A stretch of 64,000 nt of DNA from Dolichospermum compactum NIES-806 (GTDB taxonomy: Bacteria; Cyanobacteriota; Cyanobacteriia; Cyanobacteriales; Nostocaceae), in the NCBI RefSeq assembly GCF_002368115.1, contig NZ_AP018316.1:1678221-1742220 (forward strand), written 5' to 3'. The translations under genes and the position numbers were made by a program. Position 1 is the first letter of the stretch, and the number at the start of each line of letters is the position of its first letter. The notes below the pieces were generated by a model. That model had not been told where the DNA came from, did not search any database, and saw nothing but the letters and a program-made list of their open reading frames with translations. Positions 35,643-45,450 of the stretch are shown one piece after another.

Positions 35643-35675
35643 AGATCCCCGACTTCTTTAAGAAATCGGGAATCT
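35643..35675. repeat. palindromic short repeat
   Basis: AGATCCCCGACTTCTTTAAG followed by the inverted half ends in ATCT: a 33-nt near-perfect hairpin. A related, more perfect version lies at 40093-40127. The rest of the 35498-35877 gap is AT-rich with no gene. Confidence 0.6.
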
Positions 35676-35877
35676 GGATATGTTCAGTGACTTACATAAC
35701 AATATTTTATATTGGCATAGATTACTATTAAACATTTAGTTATTGCCCACACCAATTCTTAATGCAGCTTCACAAAATTACCACATTAAGCCTTTTCCTC
35801 TGAAGAAGTTAGTTTGATAAGGCTGAGATTAAATTGGCATCAATCAATAAAAAAACAACTAACAAAACTGACAAATT

Positions 35878-37374
35878 ATGAAATTTTCCCTAGCTGCAAA
35901 TGCTGTGCAAGCGCGTCAAACAAAAGAAAGATTTGCGAAACCAGAAGAACAATTATCCTATGAATTGGGCAAAGCTGTCCAGGAACTACCACCACTTTAT
36001 ACAAGATTATTAGCAGGAACAATTAGTTTTATCATCTTTGGGACAATTTCCTGGGCGCATTTTTCAGAAATTGATGAAGTCGCTACAGCAACAGGAGAAT
36101 TAATTGCTTCTACCCAAGTTAGACCGGTGACAGCCTTGGGTAATGGTTCTATTTTAGCAGTGAAGGTGAAAGAAGGCGATCGCGTCACCAAAGATCAAAT
36201 TCTCATTCAACGTGATCCCAATTTTCAACAAACAGATGTCAACCGTCTAGCCAAATCTAGTAAATTAATTGAAGATGATTTACAACGATTACAAGCTGAA
36301 CGTTCTGGAGGCAAAACCGCGGGAACAATCCTTCAAGATGAACTTTTAAACTCGCGGTTATCAGACTATAAAGCCAAACAAGCAGCAGTAGCAGCAGAAG
36401 CCAAACGTCAACAATCCATTCTCAATCAAGCCAAAGTCCGTTTGAGTCGCTTACAGGAAAATTTAGCCAATGCAAAAATCAGTTTTACCAATGTGCAAAA
36501 AAACTTAGAGAATGTCAAAAGTCTACGTTCTATGTTAGATAATAATTTATCTATTGCTAAACAACGGGAAGAAAATCTTCGTACCTTAGTTGAACCAGGT
36601 GCTTTAACCAGAGTTGATTATTTAGATGCTAAAGAAAGATTAAATCGTGCCAATGCAGATATTGTTAGAAATACCGATGAAGTTACCAAAAATCAAAATA
36701 ATTTAACAGAAGCAAAAGATAAAATTGCCTCTTTAGAAAAAGACGTTGCTGCTCAATTTCAAGAAATAAATCAAGCAGAACAGGCTTATCAAACAGTCCG
36801 AAATCAAAACATCCGGTTAACCTCAGAACGTCAAAGTGAAATTCTCACCCAAATCAATAAACGCAAAGAAGAATTAGCTACCGTTGCCGGTCAATTAGAA
36901 CAAGCCAAACAACAAAAAGACGGAGAAACTATTAAAGCCCCCGTTGCTGGCACAATTTACAAAATTAAAGCTACCAAAGGTCCAGTCCAATCTGGAGAAG
37001 AACTACTATCAATTTTACCAGAAGGGGAAGAAATGCTCTTAGAAGTAAAGGTTCTTAACCGTGATATTGGTTTTATTAATCAGGGAATGAAAGCAAAGGT
37101 CAAAATCGCCACTTTCCCGTTTCAAGAATTTGGTGTAGTTGACGGTGAAGTATTACAAATCAGTCCCAATGCCATAATTGATAAAGACTTAGGTTTGGTT
37201 TTTCCCACCAGAATTAAATTAAGTAAACATTCTTTAAATGTCCGCGGACAAGACGTAGAATTTAATCCAGGAATGGCGGCTAATGCCGAAATAGTCACTC
37301 GCAAAAAGTCAGTTTTAACATTCATTATTGAACCGATTACTCGACGTTTTAGCGAGGCATTTTCTGTCAGATAA
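35878..37374 (+). CDS. HlyD-family membrane fusion (periplasmic adaptor) protein
   Basis: 498 residues. One N-terminal membrane helix (about 43-62) is preceded by a cytoplasmic tail. Lipoyl half-motifs lie at GNGSILAVKVKEGDRV near 86 and IKAPVAGTIYKIKATKG near 354. Between them are ~230 residues of coiled coil. A beta-barrel follows to the end. It links an inner-membrane exporter to an outer-membrane TolC-type channel in type I secretion or efflux. No ABC or RND transporter gene is adjacent, so its partner is elsewhere. Confidence 0.9.
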   Translation: MKFSLAANAVQARQTKERFAKPEEQLSYELGKAVQELPPLYTRLLAGTISFIIFGTISWAHFSEIDEVATATGELIASTQVRPVTALGNGSILAVKVKEGDRVTKDQILIQRDPNFQQTDVNRLAKSSKLIEDDLQRLQAERSGGKTAGTILQDELLNSRLSDYKAKQAAVAAEAKRQQSILNQAKVRLSRLQENLANAKISFTNVQKNLENVKSLRSMLDNNLSIAKQREENLRTLVEPGALTRVDYLDAKERLNRANADIVRNTDEVTKNQNNLTEAKDKIASLEKDVAAQFQEINQAEQAYQTVRNQNIRLTSERQSEILTQINKRKEELATVAGQLEQAKQQKDGETIKAPVAGTIYKIKATKGPVQSGEELLSILPEGEEMLLEVKVLNRDIGFINQGMKAKVKIATFPFQEFGVVDGEVLQISPNAIIDKDLGLVFPTRIKLSKHSLNVRGQDVEFNPGMAANAEIVTRKKSVLTFIIEPITRRFSEAFSVR

Positions 37375-37440
37375 AAGTCACAGATTCAGGATGTAGGGGC
37401 GCAGGTCCTGCGCCCAGTCAGGAACGAGTCTCAAAACAAT

Positions 37441-38019
37441 TTATCCTAATTCTTCAAAAACAATATCCTCATAAACCGACTCAATGGTAAAACTTAAATC
37501 AATACTTCGTAGCTCAATATTATCCCCCGACTGATAATTAAAAATTTCCCAATTACCGCGATCATTTTTGCGGTATAAATCAATCGCTATTTTCTCAGCA
37601 TCAACCAGAACATAATCTTGCAAACTAGGATTGCGACGATACAATCTAAATTTATCCCCTCGATCATAACTGGCTGTACTGGGAGATAAAACCTCAACAA
37701 TTAGACAGGGATATTGAATGGCTTGGATTGCAGTCCTATCTCTCTCGTCGCAAGTAACGCTCACATCAGGATAAACATAATCTTTCGTTTCCACAATATT
37801 TACACGACAATCGGAATTACCAACCTGACAACCACTACCCCGTAAATGACCTTTAACAATGAAAATAATATTACTAGCAATCCGTCCATGATTTTGAGTC
37901 CCCCCACTCATAGCGTAAATTTCACCATTAAGATACTCATGGCGAAGCAGTTGTTGTTCTTCCCAGACAAAATATTCTTCGGGTGTTAATTTAGGAAACT
38001 TATCTTTTACAACAATCAT
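37441..38019 (-). CDS. Uma2 family (DUF820) nuclease-fold protein
   Basis: 192 residues, a paralogue of the protein at 11117-11728. KLTPEEYFVWEEQQLLRHEY, then YAMSGGTQNHGRIASN, VYPDVSVTCDERD and LIVEVLSPSTASYDRGDKF are the family signatures including the P-D...E-V acidic residues. A cytoplasmic protein of unknown role; the family is very abundant in cyanobacteria. Confidence 0.87.
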   Translation of the reverse strand: MIVVKDKFPKLTPEEYFVWEEQQLLRHEYLNGEIYAMSGGTQNHGRIASNIIFIVKGHLRGSGCQVGNSDCRVNIVETKDYVYPDVSVTCDERDRTAIQAIQYPCLIVEVLSPSTASYDRGDKFRLYRRNPSLQDYVLVDAEKIAIDLYRKNDRGNWEIFNYQSGDNIELRSIDLSFTIESVYEDIVFEELG

Positions 38020-38083
38020 TTTTTATTACCTCATCTGCGCTCAACACAAATTAAAATCGCTTTCATCAACAATACCTTGTCCT

Positions 38084-38296
38084 TTGGTGTTTGTGGCTAA
38101 TAATGTAGATAAGCGGCTAAATGTCTACAAACATCTGGTCAAGTATGGGAAGTTGTTGGAGTTTTCGTTGATACCACCTTGGCGGCATGATTTGATCGAA
38201 CAGGCGATCGCTTCCCTTGCTGCAAGACTCCACACGAACACCGCAGATCATGCAGGGGAAACGCATCTAAATTATCTTGACAAAATATCATTTTAG
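38084..38296 (+). pseudogene. gene fragment, possibly from DNA polymerase III delta (HolA)
   Basis: The frame reads VDKRLNVYKHLVKYGKLLEF, then SLIPPWRHDLIEQAIASLAA. The D-x-R-L...K...G...EF.L.PPW...L pattern resembles the middle of cyanobacterial HolA. It has neither start nor end of that gene, is preceded by a lone MITE-family-4 end (38070-38082) and ends at a stop before the IS. The assignment is tentative. The remainder of 38020-38355 is AT-rich and empty. Confidence 0.35.
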
Positions 38297-38530
38297 TGAA
38301 TCAATATAGAAAAATATCTAACTTCATTTAAAAACTGATTAATTTCTTTATTAACAGGACTTACGCAACTGGCACAGCGATCGCTAATTATTAGTATATG
38401 TGTACTGCAATAATGAAGATGTTATTGAATCAGACTGATTGAGAATTGTTAATAGTAATAGATTAAATAAATGACGGGTATTAATTTTATGAGAGAATGA
38501 TGATAGGGTGCATTAAGAAATTAATTAACG

Positions 38531-39674
38531 ATGAAATTTACTAAACTTAATTACTGCCAGTATTTACTTAGCAGTCAAATCAACTACACAATGACTAATC
38601 TAGCAGAACATTTAGACAATATTAGTCACGATAAAATTAATTATTATTTAAAAAATGAGAAATTGACTCCTCGGTTACTTTGGGATAATGTGAAAGATAT
38701 AATTGTCCGGGACGAGAATGCTTATATTATATTTGATGACACAGTTTTAAACAAAAGATTTTCAGAAAAGATTGAAATAGTGCGAAGGCAATATAGTGGA
38801 AATGAGCATGGCATCGTCAAAGGAATTGGAATAGTCAATTGTATATATGTTAATCCTAAAACTCTCAAATTTTGGGTAATAGATTATCGTATTTTTAACC
38901 CTGACAATGATGGTTTAAGTAAAGTTGACCATGTGAAAAATATGTTGCAAGGGCTTGTATATCAAAAGGTTCTGCCATTTGATACAGTTTTAATGGATAC
39001 TTGGTATGCAGTTAACAATTTAATGCTTTATATTGATAGTCTAGATAAAGTTTATTATTGTCCTTTAAAGATTAATCGTTTGGTTGATGATAGTTTTGGC
39101 AAAGAAAAATATAAAAATATTGAATCATTGTCATGGAGTGAAGATGAGTTAGAATGTGGTAAAATTATCAAGATAAAAGCATTCCCCTCCGAGAAAAAAG
39201 TGAAGCTATTCCGGGTTACTATCTCTACCGATAGAACGGACTATATCGCAACTAATGATATATCTCAAAGTTCTATGGATGTTACACAACAGGTGTGTAA
39301 AATCCGTTGGAAAATAGAAGAGTTTCACAGGGAGATAAAACAATTAACTGGCATTGAATCATGTCAGTATCGCAAAGGTCGTCTTCAAAGAAATCATATA
39401 GCTTGTGCTATGTTGGTTTGGCTAAGACTAAAAAACTTAGCTTACAACACAGGTCAAACTATTTATCAAATTAAGCATAATTTGCTTTCTAATTATTTTA
39501 GGACTTACGCAAGTGTCACACCAAAAATCTGTTGTAGGGTGCGTCAGACTGCATAAATCCTGCAAATAAACAGATTGTTGATATTTGACGCACCCTACCA
39601 ATGTGCCAGTTGCGTAAGTCCTGTATTTAATAGGACAACTAAAACGTCCAGATATTGCTATGTCAATGGTTTAG
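38531..39674 (+). pseudogene. IS701-like DDE transposase, 3' end split by a MITE
   Basis: About 323 codons of intact transposase precede the break. The DDE residues lie in IIFDDTVLNK (near 77), VLMDTWYA (near 156) and WKIEEFHREIKQLTG (near 261). At 39499 a MITE interrupts the gene. Joining across it at the duplicated TATTT restores NLLSNYLIGQLKRPDIAMSM and a TAG at 39672-39674, a normal ending. As it stands the frame ends in MITE-derived residues at 39556. The catalytic core is untouched, so it might still act. Confidence 0.8.
39499..39623 (+). repeat. MITE sharing the IS ends, inserted in the transposase gene
   Basis: About 125 bp. The ends AGGACTTACGCAAGTGTCAC and, inverted, AGGACTTACGCAACTGGCAC match the host IS. 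It is flanked by the 5-bp duplication TATTT (39494-39498 and 39624-39628). Internal GTAGGGTGCGTCAGA/GACGCACCCTAC arms are shared with MITE family 1. Confidence 0.85.
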
Positions 39675-39896
39675 TCTTTAGGCGCTCGGTGCAGCGTAGC
39701 CGCACCATCGCTTGTGCCAGTTGCGTAAGTCCTATTCCAGTTTTTGTCTCTTTATTTTCCTTGAGGATACCACTTCAACCTATTTTATTAATTCTTATAG
39801 AAACAAATTTACCATGAAATTTTCTCCGTATTTAAATATTAACTTGATATTAAGCTATTAATACCTCCCTTTTTCTCTATTCACATAAGTTACATT

Positions 39897-40079
39897 TTGT
39901 CAAAAAAAATTAGATGCCTTTCCCCTGCCACCGAACCCAACCTCAAAACCATCCCGAAAGACCTACCAAAACAACTAATCAAAGCCCTACAATCATTAGG
40001 AATCACCCAACTTTACTCCCATCAAATCAAAGCCTTACAAGCAATTAGAACAGGTAAAAGTTTCATCTTTGATTTGTAA
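39897..40079 (+). pseudogene. DEAD/DEAH helicase, N-terminal remnant
   Basis: The frame reads LPKQLIKALQSLGITQLYSH followed by QIKALQAIRTGKSFIFDL and a stop. This is the Q-motif region and the start of Walker A of a DExH helicase; the A/P-T-G-x-G-K-T motif itself is missing. The usual ATG is also absent (TTG). A deletion remnant beside the IS. Confidence 0.6.
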
Positions 40080-40092
40080 ACCGTAAGGGTTT

Positions 40093-40127
40093 CAGATCCC
40101 CAACTTCTTAGAGAAGTCGGGGATCTG
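40093..40127. repeat. palindromic short repeat, second copy
   Basis: CAGATCCCCAACTTCT pairs with AGAAGTCGGGGATCTG: a 35-nt hairpin related to 35643-35675. It could terminate transcription reading out of the remnant. Apart from this and the MITE at 40308-40508, the 40080-40577 gap shows nothing. Confidence 0.6.
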
Positions 40128-40307
40128 ACTTCTGTAGTGTTCAAAAATCAAATATAAGTTCTATAAACCCTAATTAGGGTTTGCTGAATAAAGCTAAAAC
40201 TTAGATATATCAAGAGTTTGACAGTGAAAAAGGTGAATCAGGTGTAAGGAATAAGCGTTAAAATTGGCAAGGACTTATCACTTGGATTCAAGACTATTCT
40301 TCTCTTC

Positions 40308-40508
40308 TAGGATTTACGCATTGACAAGATTCCCCAAATATGTGACGTAAATTTTATCCCTTGTAGGGTGCGTCAGACACGATATTTTGACAAAAAACAG
40401 ATTCCCTCTATCTGACGCACCCTACTCAATAAGTTATTCCCAAAGCCGAAAACGACGCAATTTCGTTCATTCATATCATGGTAAATTAGTGAGCGTGCGT
40501 AAGTCCTA
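40308..40508 (+). repeat. MITE family 1, copy B (uninterrupted)
   Basis: 201 bp with ends TAGGATTTACGCA and, inverted, TAGGACTTACGCA. It is flanked by an exact 5-bp duplication TCTTC (40303-40307 and 40509-40513). Almost identical to copy A outside the nested element there. Serves as the reference copy. Confidence 0.87.
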
Positions 40509-40577
40509 TCTTCTTCTAATTCTGACTCCTGACTCCTGACTCCTCGCCCTCACAGATAATTTTTCCGCAAACCCTAA

Positions 40578-43259
40578 TTATTCCATTGCTTCATTCACAG
40601 GGAATCTATCAATTAACTGCATCGCTCGTTGAGCATTGCGTCGCAATACATCTGGTAAATTAGGAACATGAGGAATCTGGGATAATAAATCTAGAGTGCG
40701 GCGTAAAATTCGCACTACGTCCCCTTCATCTAAAGTGGTTTTTTCGCATAATGCTTTCCACTCAACCCCTAGCGCCCATTGTTCCACCAAGGAAATCAAG
40801 CTGATAAAACGAGTTTCCAAACCAACAGGTAAGGCTACCCCATGACGATACTGCACCTTTAACACAGCACGGCGAATTGGTTGCAATGTTAACCAAGCTG
40901 TATCCGCTTCCGTTGATAGCTGAAAATCAACTTTAGTATCTGGACGAGGGCTTTCTGTGACTAATGCGGCTATGACTGCGGCTAGGTTATGGGGACCAAT
41001 ATGATCTAATTCTCCACTGGCTAGAACTAAACCTAACCACAATTCGTTTTCACCACGAATGGCTGCGGCAATTTCTCCTAATTTTGTGGGAACTAAGTTA
41101 TCTAAACATTTAAAGAATTGCAAAATTTCAATTAAACAGAGAAACTCTTCCCAATATCTTTGAGACTGTAGTGATACCTGTTCTTGTAAGTGTTCAATTT
41201 CTGCTTCTAATTCGACACAACGCGCTCTATTTTTGAATATTTTGGCAATGTTACCCGATTTATAAATGGGATGGTTTTCTAACTGTTCTTGGACAGCAGT
41301 TAGGCGACTGAGTTGTTCTCTTACTTCTGTGGGTAGATGGTTAAATTCTTCAGGATTGGGTATGCTTTGAGCGATCGCAATGGTGCTTTCATCACCACGA
41401 ATTGATTGTCCGCGTTTTAAAATCAATTCTGAAGGTGGTATTAGCTCAGATGGAACTTCTACTCGTGGCATTTCTGCATACATATCTAATATATCTGCTG
41501 AAGTTGCCACATACCAACGGTTATTTTGCCCCAAGCAAACAAAGTAAGATGTCTCACCCACACTCACGGCTTTGTCAACCAACACTACTGTTATGGGTAG
41601 GGGTGACATGGCGTTTCTGTCGTTGAGACTCAACATAGTTCCAGATATGGCAAAATCTAGCATCATTGCCAGTTGTGCCTGTCTATCTTCCTGTGCCTGT
41701 TCTTGCAAGGTTTTGAAAATTTGGCGTTCTACTTTCAAGCGTTGACGCAGTTTTTCATATTGCATCAATTCATTTTCATCAATTGCCGCCAGTTGTGATT
41801 TAATTTGCGATAATTCGCCTTGAACTTGCTCCAGTTCTTCAAAATCTGGTTGCAAATGCAAGTTGGACATATATTGTCCAAAACTGCGTTCTATCAGTTC
41901 TCTGGCTTTTTCGATGGTGTGAGTTTGCAGCAGGTTCAAGACCATGCCGTAACTGGGTGTAAACTGACTAACTAAAGGATCAGCTTTGGATGTGGCTAAA
42001 TAGGATGCTTCTTTTGCGCCTTCAAAGGGGGTTTGTAATGTTACTACATAACCTTGCATATCCATCCCTCGACGACCAGCCCGCCCTGCCATTTGCAAAA
42101 ATTCCGAAGCATTGAGCAAGCGATGTCCACTATCCGTCCGTTTAGACAAAGTAGAAATAACTGTTGTCCGGGCAGGCATATTAATTCCCGCCGCTAAGGT
42201 TTCTGTGGCGAATACGACTTTAATTAATCCCTGTTGAAATAGTTCTTCGACGAATCCTTTCCAAGCTGGTAAAATACCGGCATGATGAGCAGCTATGCCT
42301 CGATACAGGGGAGCGACTTGTCCAGCCCTGCCAGCATCGGGATTCTTGCGTAAAAATTCGTCAATTTGTTGGCGGAGGATTTGGGACTCATCATTATTAA
42401 CTAACCATAAATCACCAACTTCTTCAACAGCTTTATCACAACCCCGACGACTGAAGATAAAGTAAATCGCGGGCAGCATATCCCGTTCTTGCAGTTGGCT
42501 CAGGGTATAAATAATACCGGGCGGTTCTGGTCTACCAGCTTTGCCTTTTTCCCAATATCCTTTTTTAGCCTTTTTGACTAGGCGGGGATTAATTTTGGTA
42601 TTAGTTTCATTTAATAAGGGAAATAAGCCCTTGGGATTACAAAAGTTAAATTCTAAGGGAACGGGGCGAAAATCGGAGTAAATCAGGTCTGTGTGACCAT
42701 GAACATGATTTAACCAACTGGTAAGTTGATCACTGTTGGCAACGGTGGCAGAAAGGGCTACAAGTTGGACGCTGCGGGGACAGTAGATGATGGATTCTTC
42801 CCAAACTGTACCCCGTTGGCGATCGTTCATGTAGTGGCACTCATCTAGCACTACAGCCTCAACGTCAGCTAAGGAGATGCCAATTTGACCTATGGGCGTG
42901 CCATAGAGCATATTGCGGAAAATTTCTGTGGTCATGACCAAAATTGGTGCATCCCTATGAATGGAAGCGTCTCCGGTGAGGAGTCCAACTTGATCAAAGC
43001 CAAATTTTTCGCGGAAGTCTCGGAGTTTTTGATTAGATAACGCCTTGAGGGGAGTGGTGTAAAATACCCGTTTCCCGCGAGATAAGGCGCGATAGATGGC
43101 ATATTCCCCAATGAGGGTCTTTCCTGAACCTGTGGGCGCACAGACAACTACTGAACGGTCAGCATTGAGGGAGGCGATCGCTTCTCTCTGGAATTGATCT
43201 AATTCAAAGGGGAAGATTGACCCAAGGTCAATGTCATTAGCGGAGTCGGAATAATTCAC
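40578..43259 (-). CDS. Ski2/Mtr4-like DExH RNA helicase
   Basis: 893 residues of superfamily 2. Walker A is VCAPTGSGKTLIGEYA near residues 38-53, motif II LDECHYMND (DECH) near 137, motif III LSATVAN near 172 and motif VI QMAGRAGRRGMD near 390. The C-terminal ~350 residues match the helical DSHCT-like region of Ski2-type helicases. It would unwind structured RNA for processing or decay, alongside RNases. Full length for cyanobacterial members. Confidence 0.93.
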   Translation of the reverse strand: MNYSDSANDIDLGSIFPFELDQFQREAIASLNADRSVVVCAPTGSGKTLIGEYAIYRALSRGKRVFYTTPLKALSNQKLRDFREKFGFDQVGLLTGDASIHRDAPILVMTTEIFRNMLYGTPIGQIGISLADVEAVVLDECHYMNDRQRGTVWEESIIYCPRSVQLVALSATVANSDQLTSWLNHVHGHTDLIYSDFRPVPLEFNFCNPKGLFPLLNETNTKINPRLVKKAKKGYWEKGKAGRPEPPGIIYTLSQLQERDMLPAIYFIFSRRGCDKAVEEVGDLWLVNNDESQILRQQIDEFLRKNPDAGRAGQVAPLYRGIAAHHAGILPAWKGFVEELFQQGLIKVVFATETLAAGINMPARTTVISTLSKRTDSGHRLLNASEFLQMAGRAGRRGMDMQGYVVTLQTPFEGAKEASYLATSKADPLVSQFTPSYGMVLNLLQTHTIEKARELIERSFGQYMSNLHLQPDFEELEQVQGELSQIKSQLAAIDENELMQYEKLRQRLKVERQIFKTLQEQAQEDRQAQLAMMLDFAISGTMLSLNDRNAMSPLPITVVLVDKAVSVGETSYFVCLGQNNRWYVATSADILDMYAEMPRVEVPSELIPPSELILKRGQSIRGDESTIAIAQSIPNPEEFNHLPTEVREQLSRLTAVQEQLENHPIYKSGNIAKIFKNRARCVELEAEIEHLQEQVSLQSQRYWEEFLCLIEILQFFKCLDNLVPTKLGEIAAAIRGENELWLGLVLASGELDHIGPHNLAAVIAALVTESPRPDTKVDFQLSTEADTAWLTLQPIRRAVLKVQYRHGVALPVGLETRFISLISLVEQWALGVEWKALCEKTTLDEGDVVRILRRTLDLLSQIPHVPNLPDVLRRNAQRAMQLIDRFPVNEAME

Positions 43260-43366
43260 TCAATCATAATTTGCAAGCAGACTATCCACTATCATAACGT
43301 GATTCGTGGTTTGCTACGTTGATATGAAAAGCCCAAGTTGTGAGGGTATGACTGAGCCTTTTTTAA

Positions 43367-43421
43367 TTACTTTACTATTTCAGCAATTTTGCGGAGACCT
43401 CGCCAAGCAATTACACTGACT
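43367..43421 (-). pseudogene. C-terminal remnant related to the neighbouring nuclease-like gene
   Basis: The minus strand reads VVSVIAWRGLRKIAEIVK and stops at 43367-43369. The last seven residues and about 22 bp of DNA match the end of the gene at 43892 (KIAEIVK). It directly follows the DUF29 gene. Probably the tail of a lost paralogue; a short match, so tentative. Confidence 0.35.
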
Positions 43422-43854
43422 ACTTCCGCCAAGAAGTTTGTTGCAAAATTTGATCTATTTCTTGAGGAAAAGGACAATCATCAGGAAAAGAAAAAGATTG
43501 ATAATCAGAGTTCTCTCGCAGAGTCGTTAATGCGCTGATATAACATTCTATAAATATTTCATCCCAATACGGTCTTAAGCTGGGAGAGTCTTCCAATAAG
43601 CCTTTCAATTCTCGCTGACTACGCTTAATTGTTTCTGTCCAACCACGATAGTCTTGAACGTAGTCTGAATAACAAAGTTTAAGACAATGTTCTAGCATTG
43701 TGATGAGCCGATTTCGCAATTCTCGCTTTTGACTCCTTCCCAAACTTTCAATCTCCTCAATTAAGTCTTCCCAGTCAACACTATGATAATTTTGCTCTTT
43801 CAATAGATTAATTGTCTCTTCAATCCAGAGGGCGTAATCTGTTTGGGTTAGCAT
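43420..43854 (-). CDS. DUF29 family protein
   Basis: 144 residues with the DUF29 pattern: YALWIEETINLLKEQNY at the start, VDWEDLIEEIESLGRSQKRE near 25-44 and RNRLITMLEHCLKL near 46-59, then a tail ending FPQEIDQILQQTSW. All-helical, soluble. The family is abundant in cyanobacteria, with no established function; it clusters with TA and mobile genes as here. Confidence 0.87.
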   Translation of the reverse strand: MLTQTDYALWIEETINLLKEQNYHSVDWEDLIEEIESLGRSQKRELRNRLITMLEHCLKLCYSDYVQDYRGWTETIKRSQRELKGLLEDSPSLRPYWDEIFIECYISALTTLRENSDYQSFSFPDDCPFPQEIDQILQQTSWRK

Positions 43855-44297
43855 AGTATTTTTCCTCTTTCCCTAATTTTACACTTTTTTATCATTTTAC
43901 TATTTCGGCAATTTTGCACAGAACTCGACAGGCAGATTCTAATTCGCTTTGGGTAGACAATGGGGCAAATACTCGTGATATGGCATAGTGTTGATTTTCT
44001 AGTTTGACAAACACAATATCGTCGCCATTGGTTAACATTCCAAAGTTAGGTAAATCAGTGTTGGGGCTAGCCATTAAGTAAGTCAGGGTTTGTGGCAATG
44101 CTGACCAAACTGATAACATGGTTTTTTTGGATTCTAAAACAATTACCCATAGACGGTCTTGTAATACCAGTAAATCTATTCGACCCTGGAGAGTTTCTTC
44201 GCTATCAGCTATTGTTATTTGTACAGATTCTTCTGCTTTGATGCGAAAAGGTGGATCATATAAACCTGCAACGGTCAGCAATGGAGAAACAAGTAAT

Positions 44298-45359
44298 CTA
44301 AGTACAGGACAAAAAATTGAGAGAGAGAAGAAAGTCGTCATATTTCAAATCTAAATCAGTAACAAGAGAACGCAGATAATCTAAACCGTAACGAAAAACA
44401 CTTTTAGCAAAAGGTCCATGTTTCTTGATTTTGATAGGTTGGTGTTGATGCAACCATTCTCCAGTCTTGACAGCCCAACACATAGCTAATGACAGTAAAG
44501 CTAAGAGCTTACTCAATCGGTTAGAATCAATAAAATGTGTAGATTCCAAGCAAAAACCACGAGTTTTAAACATACCGAACAAAGTTTCAATCCCCCAACG
44601 ACGGCCATAGTCAGCAATTATGGTTTGGGGAGAAGTATCAGAAATCACGATTAATAACTTGCCATCATCAAGACGTAAACCAGCTACATAAACTGAACGA
44701 CCCCAGACCCAACGACGAGTAGATAAAACCTGAGATTCACCCGCAGCCAGATGAGCAAAAATGACGCTACCTGGAAGAGTCTTTTCTGTATCACTAATTA
44801 AATCAGTGTGACGAATCCTGATTCGGAATGGAATATTTGGTTCAAGCAGTAAATAACTTAACCATTCTGCCCCCACGAATTCTCTGTCAGCACTGATATA
44901 GTCAACTTGTGCATCTGGGAACAGTTGTCCAAATCGGTCAAGTAAATCCATTCGTTCATCCGTGTTGGAGTTACCTTTCTTCTCCAATATCTGCCAAACT
45001 AGGGGGTAAGCGACACCATTATGTACTACTCCCAACATGAGGATATTTAACCATATTTGACCAAAACGCCATTCAGTCCGGTCAATACTTAACACCCAAG
45101 GCTGGGGAATGTTCATGATTTTTACAATCATTTTCGCTATGACTGCATAATCTATATCAAAATCTCGGAAAAATCTTTGCAACCGTTTGTAATTGGATTC
45201 GTTTTTAGCACAGTTGCGAAAACCAGTTGCTAATTCTACCAAGTTCACTGTCTTTACTCTTAATAAAGATATTAAAAATAACGCTAAAAAGCTTAGACGC
45301 GCTCCATGCCATTCCAAATGTGGTTTTAGTGTGTCTCGTAATAGGTTAATCTGGTTCAT
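44298..45359 (-). CDS. IS4-family-like DDE transposase
   Basis: 353 residues from ATG 45359; a TTG 60 bp upstream is open but unlikely. The DDE catalytic residues are probably D in LSIDRTEWRFGQ, D in YISADREFVGAEW and E in RRWGIETLFGMFKTRGF (the YREK-type region of IS4 transposases: W-x-I-E-x-x-F...K). It cuts and pastes the element. Its reading frame ends exactly at the element boundary. Confidence 0.9.
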   Translation of the reverse strand: MNQINLLRDTLKPHLEWHGARLSFLALFLISLLRVKTVNLVELATGFRNCAKNESNYKRLQRFFRDFDIDYAVIAKMIVKIMNIPQPWVLSIDRTEWRFGQIWLNILMLGVVHNGVAYPLVWQILEKKGNSNTDERMDLLDRFGQLFPDAQVDYISADREFVGAEWLSYLLLEPNIPFRIRIRHTDLISDTEKTLPGSVIFAHLAAGESQVLSTRRWVWGRSVYVAGLRLDDGKLLIVISDTSPQTIIADYGRRWGIETLFGMFKTRGFCLESTHFIDSNRLSKLLALLSLAMCWAVKTGEWLHQHQPIKIKKHGPFAKSVFRYGLDYLRSLVTDLDLKYDDFLLSLNFLSCT

Positions 45360-45450
45360 AGGGGTTTCTTTGATTGTGTGGTAACTTTCTATGAAACCCT
45401 TTCTCTGTTTCCTTTGCAAGCTTTTTCTCTATTTTTTGTCCTGTACAGAG
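44298..45450 (-). mobile_element. complete IS4-family-like insertion sequence, 1153 bp
   Basis: The terminal repeats begin CTAAGTACAGGACAAAAAAT on the left and, inverted, CTCTGTACAGGACAAAAAAT on the right. An exact 9-bp duplication ACAAGTAAT flanks it (44289-44297 and 45451-45459). One transposase gene fills it, and its stop codon is the outermost three bases (CTA read inverted) of the left end. A truncated identical copy lies at 17126-17899. Insertion therefore looks recent. Confidence 0.92.

Larger units (their letters stand above)
38356..39733 (+). mobile_element. IS701-like insertion sequence with a MITE inside
   Basis: The terminal inverted repeats AGGACTTACGCAACTGGCAC (38356-38375; 39714-39733 inverted) are perfect over at least 21 bp, with partial similarity beyond. 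The element holds one transposase gene. Without the nested MITE it would be about 1.25 kb. No matching target duplication is found at its ends, so one flank may have been rearranged. The first bases of its ends equal those of MITE family 1. Confidence 0.82.

Noticed and set aside
38356..39733. 5-bp target duplication for the whole IS701-like element
   Set aside because: The flanks (…ATTAAC and ATTCCA…) do not match in any register, so no duplication is claimed.
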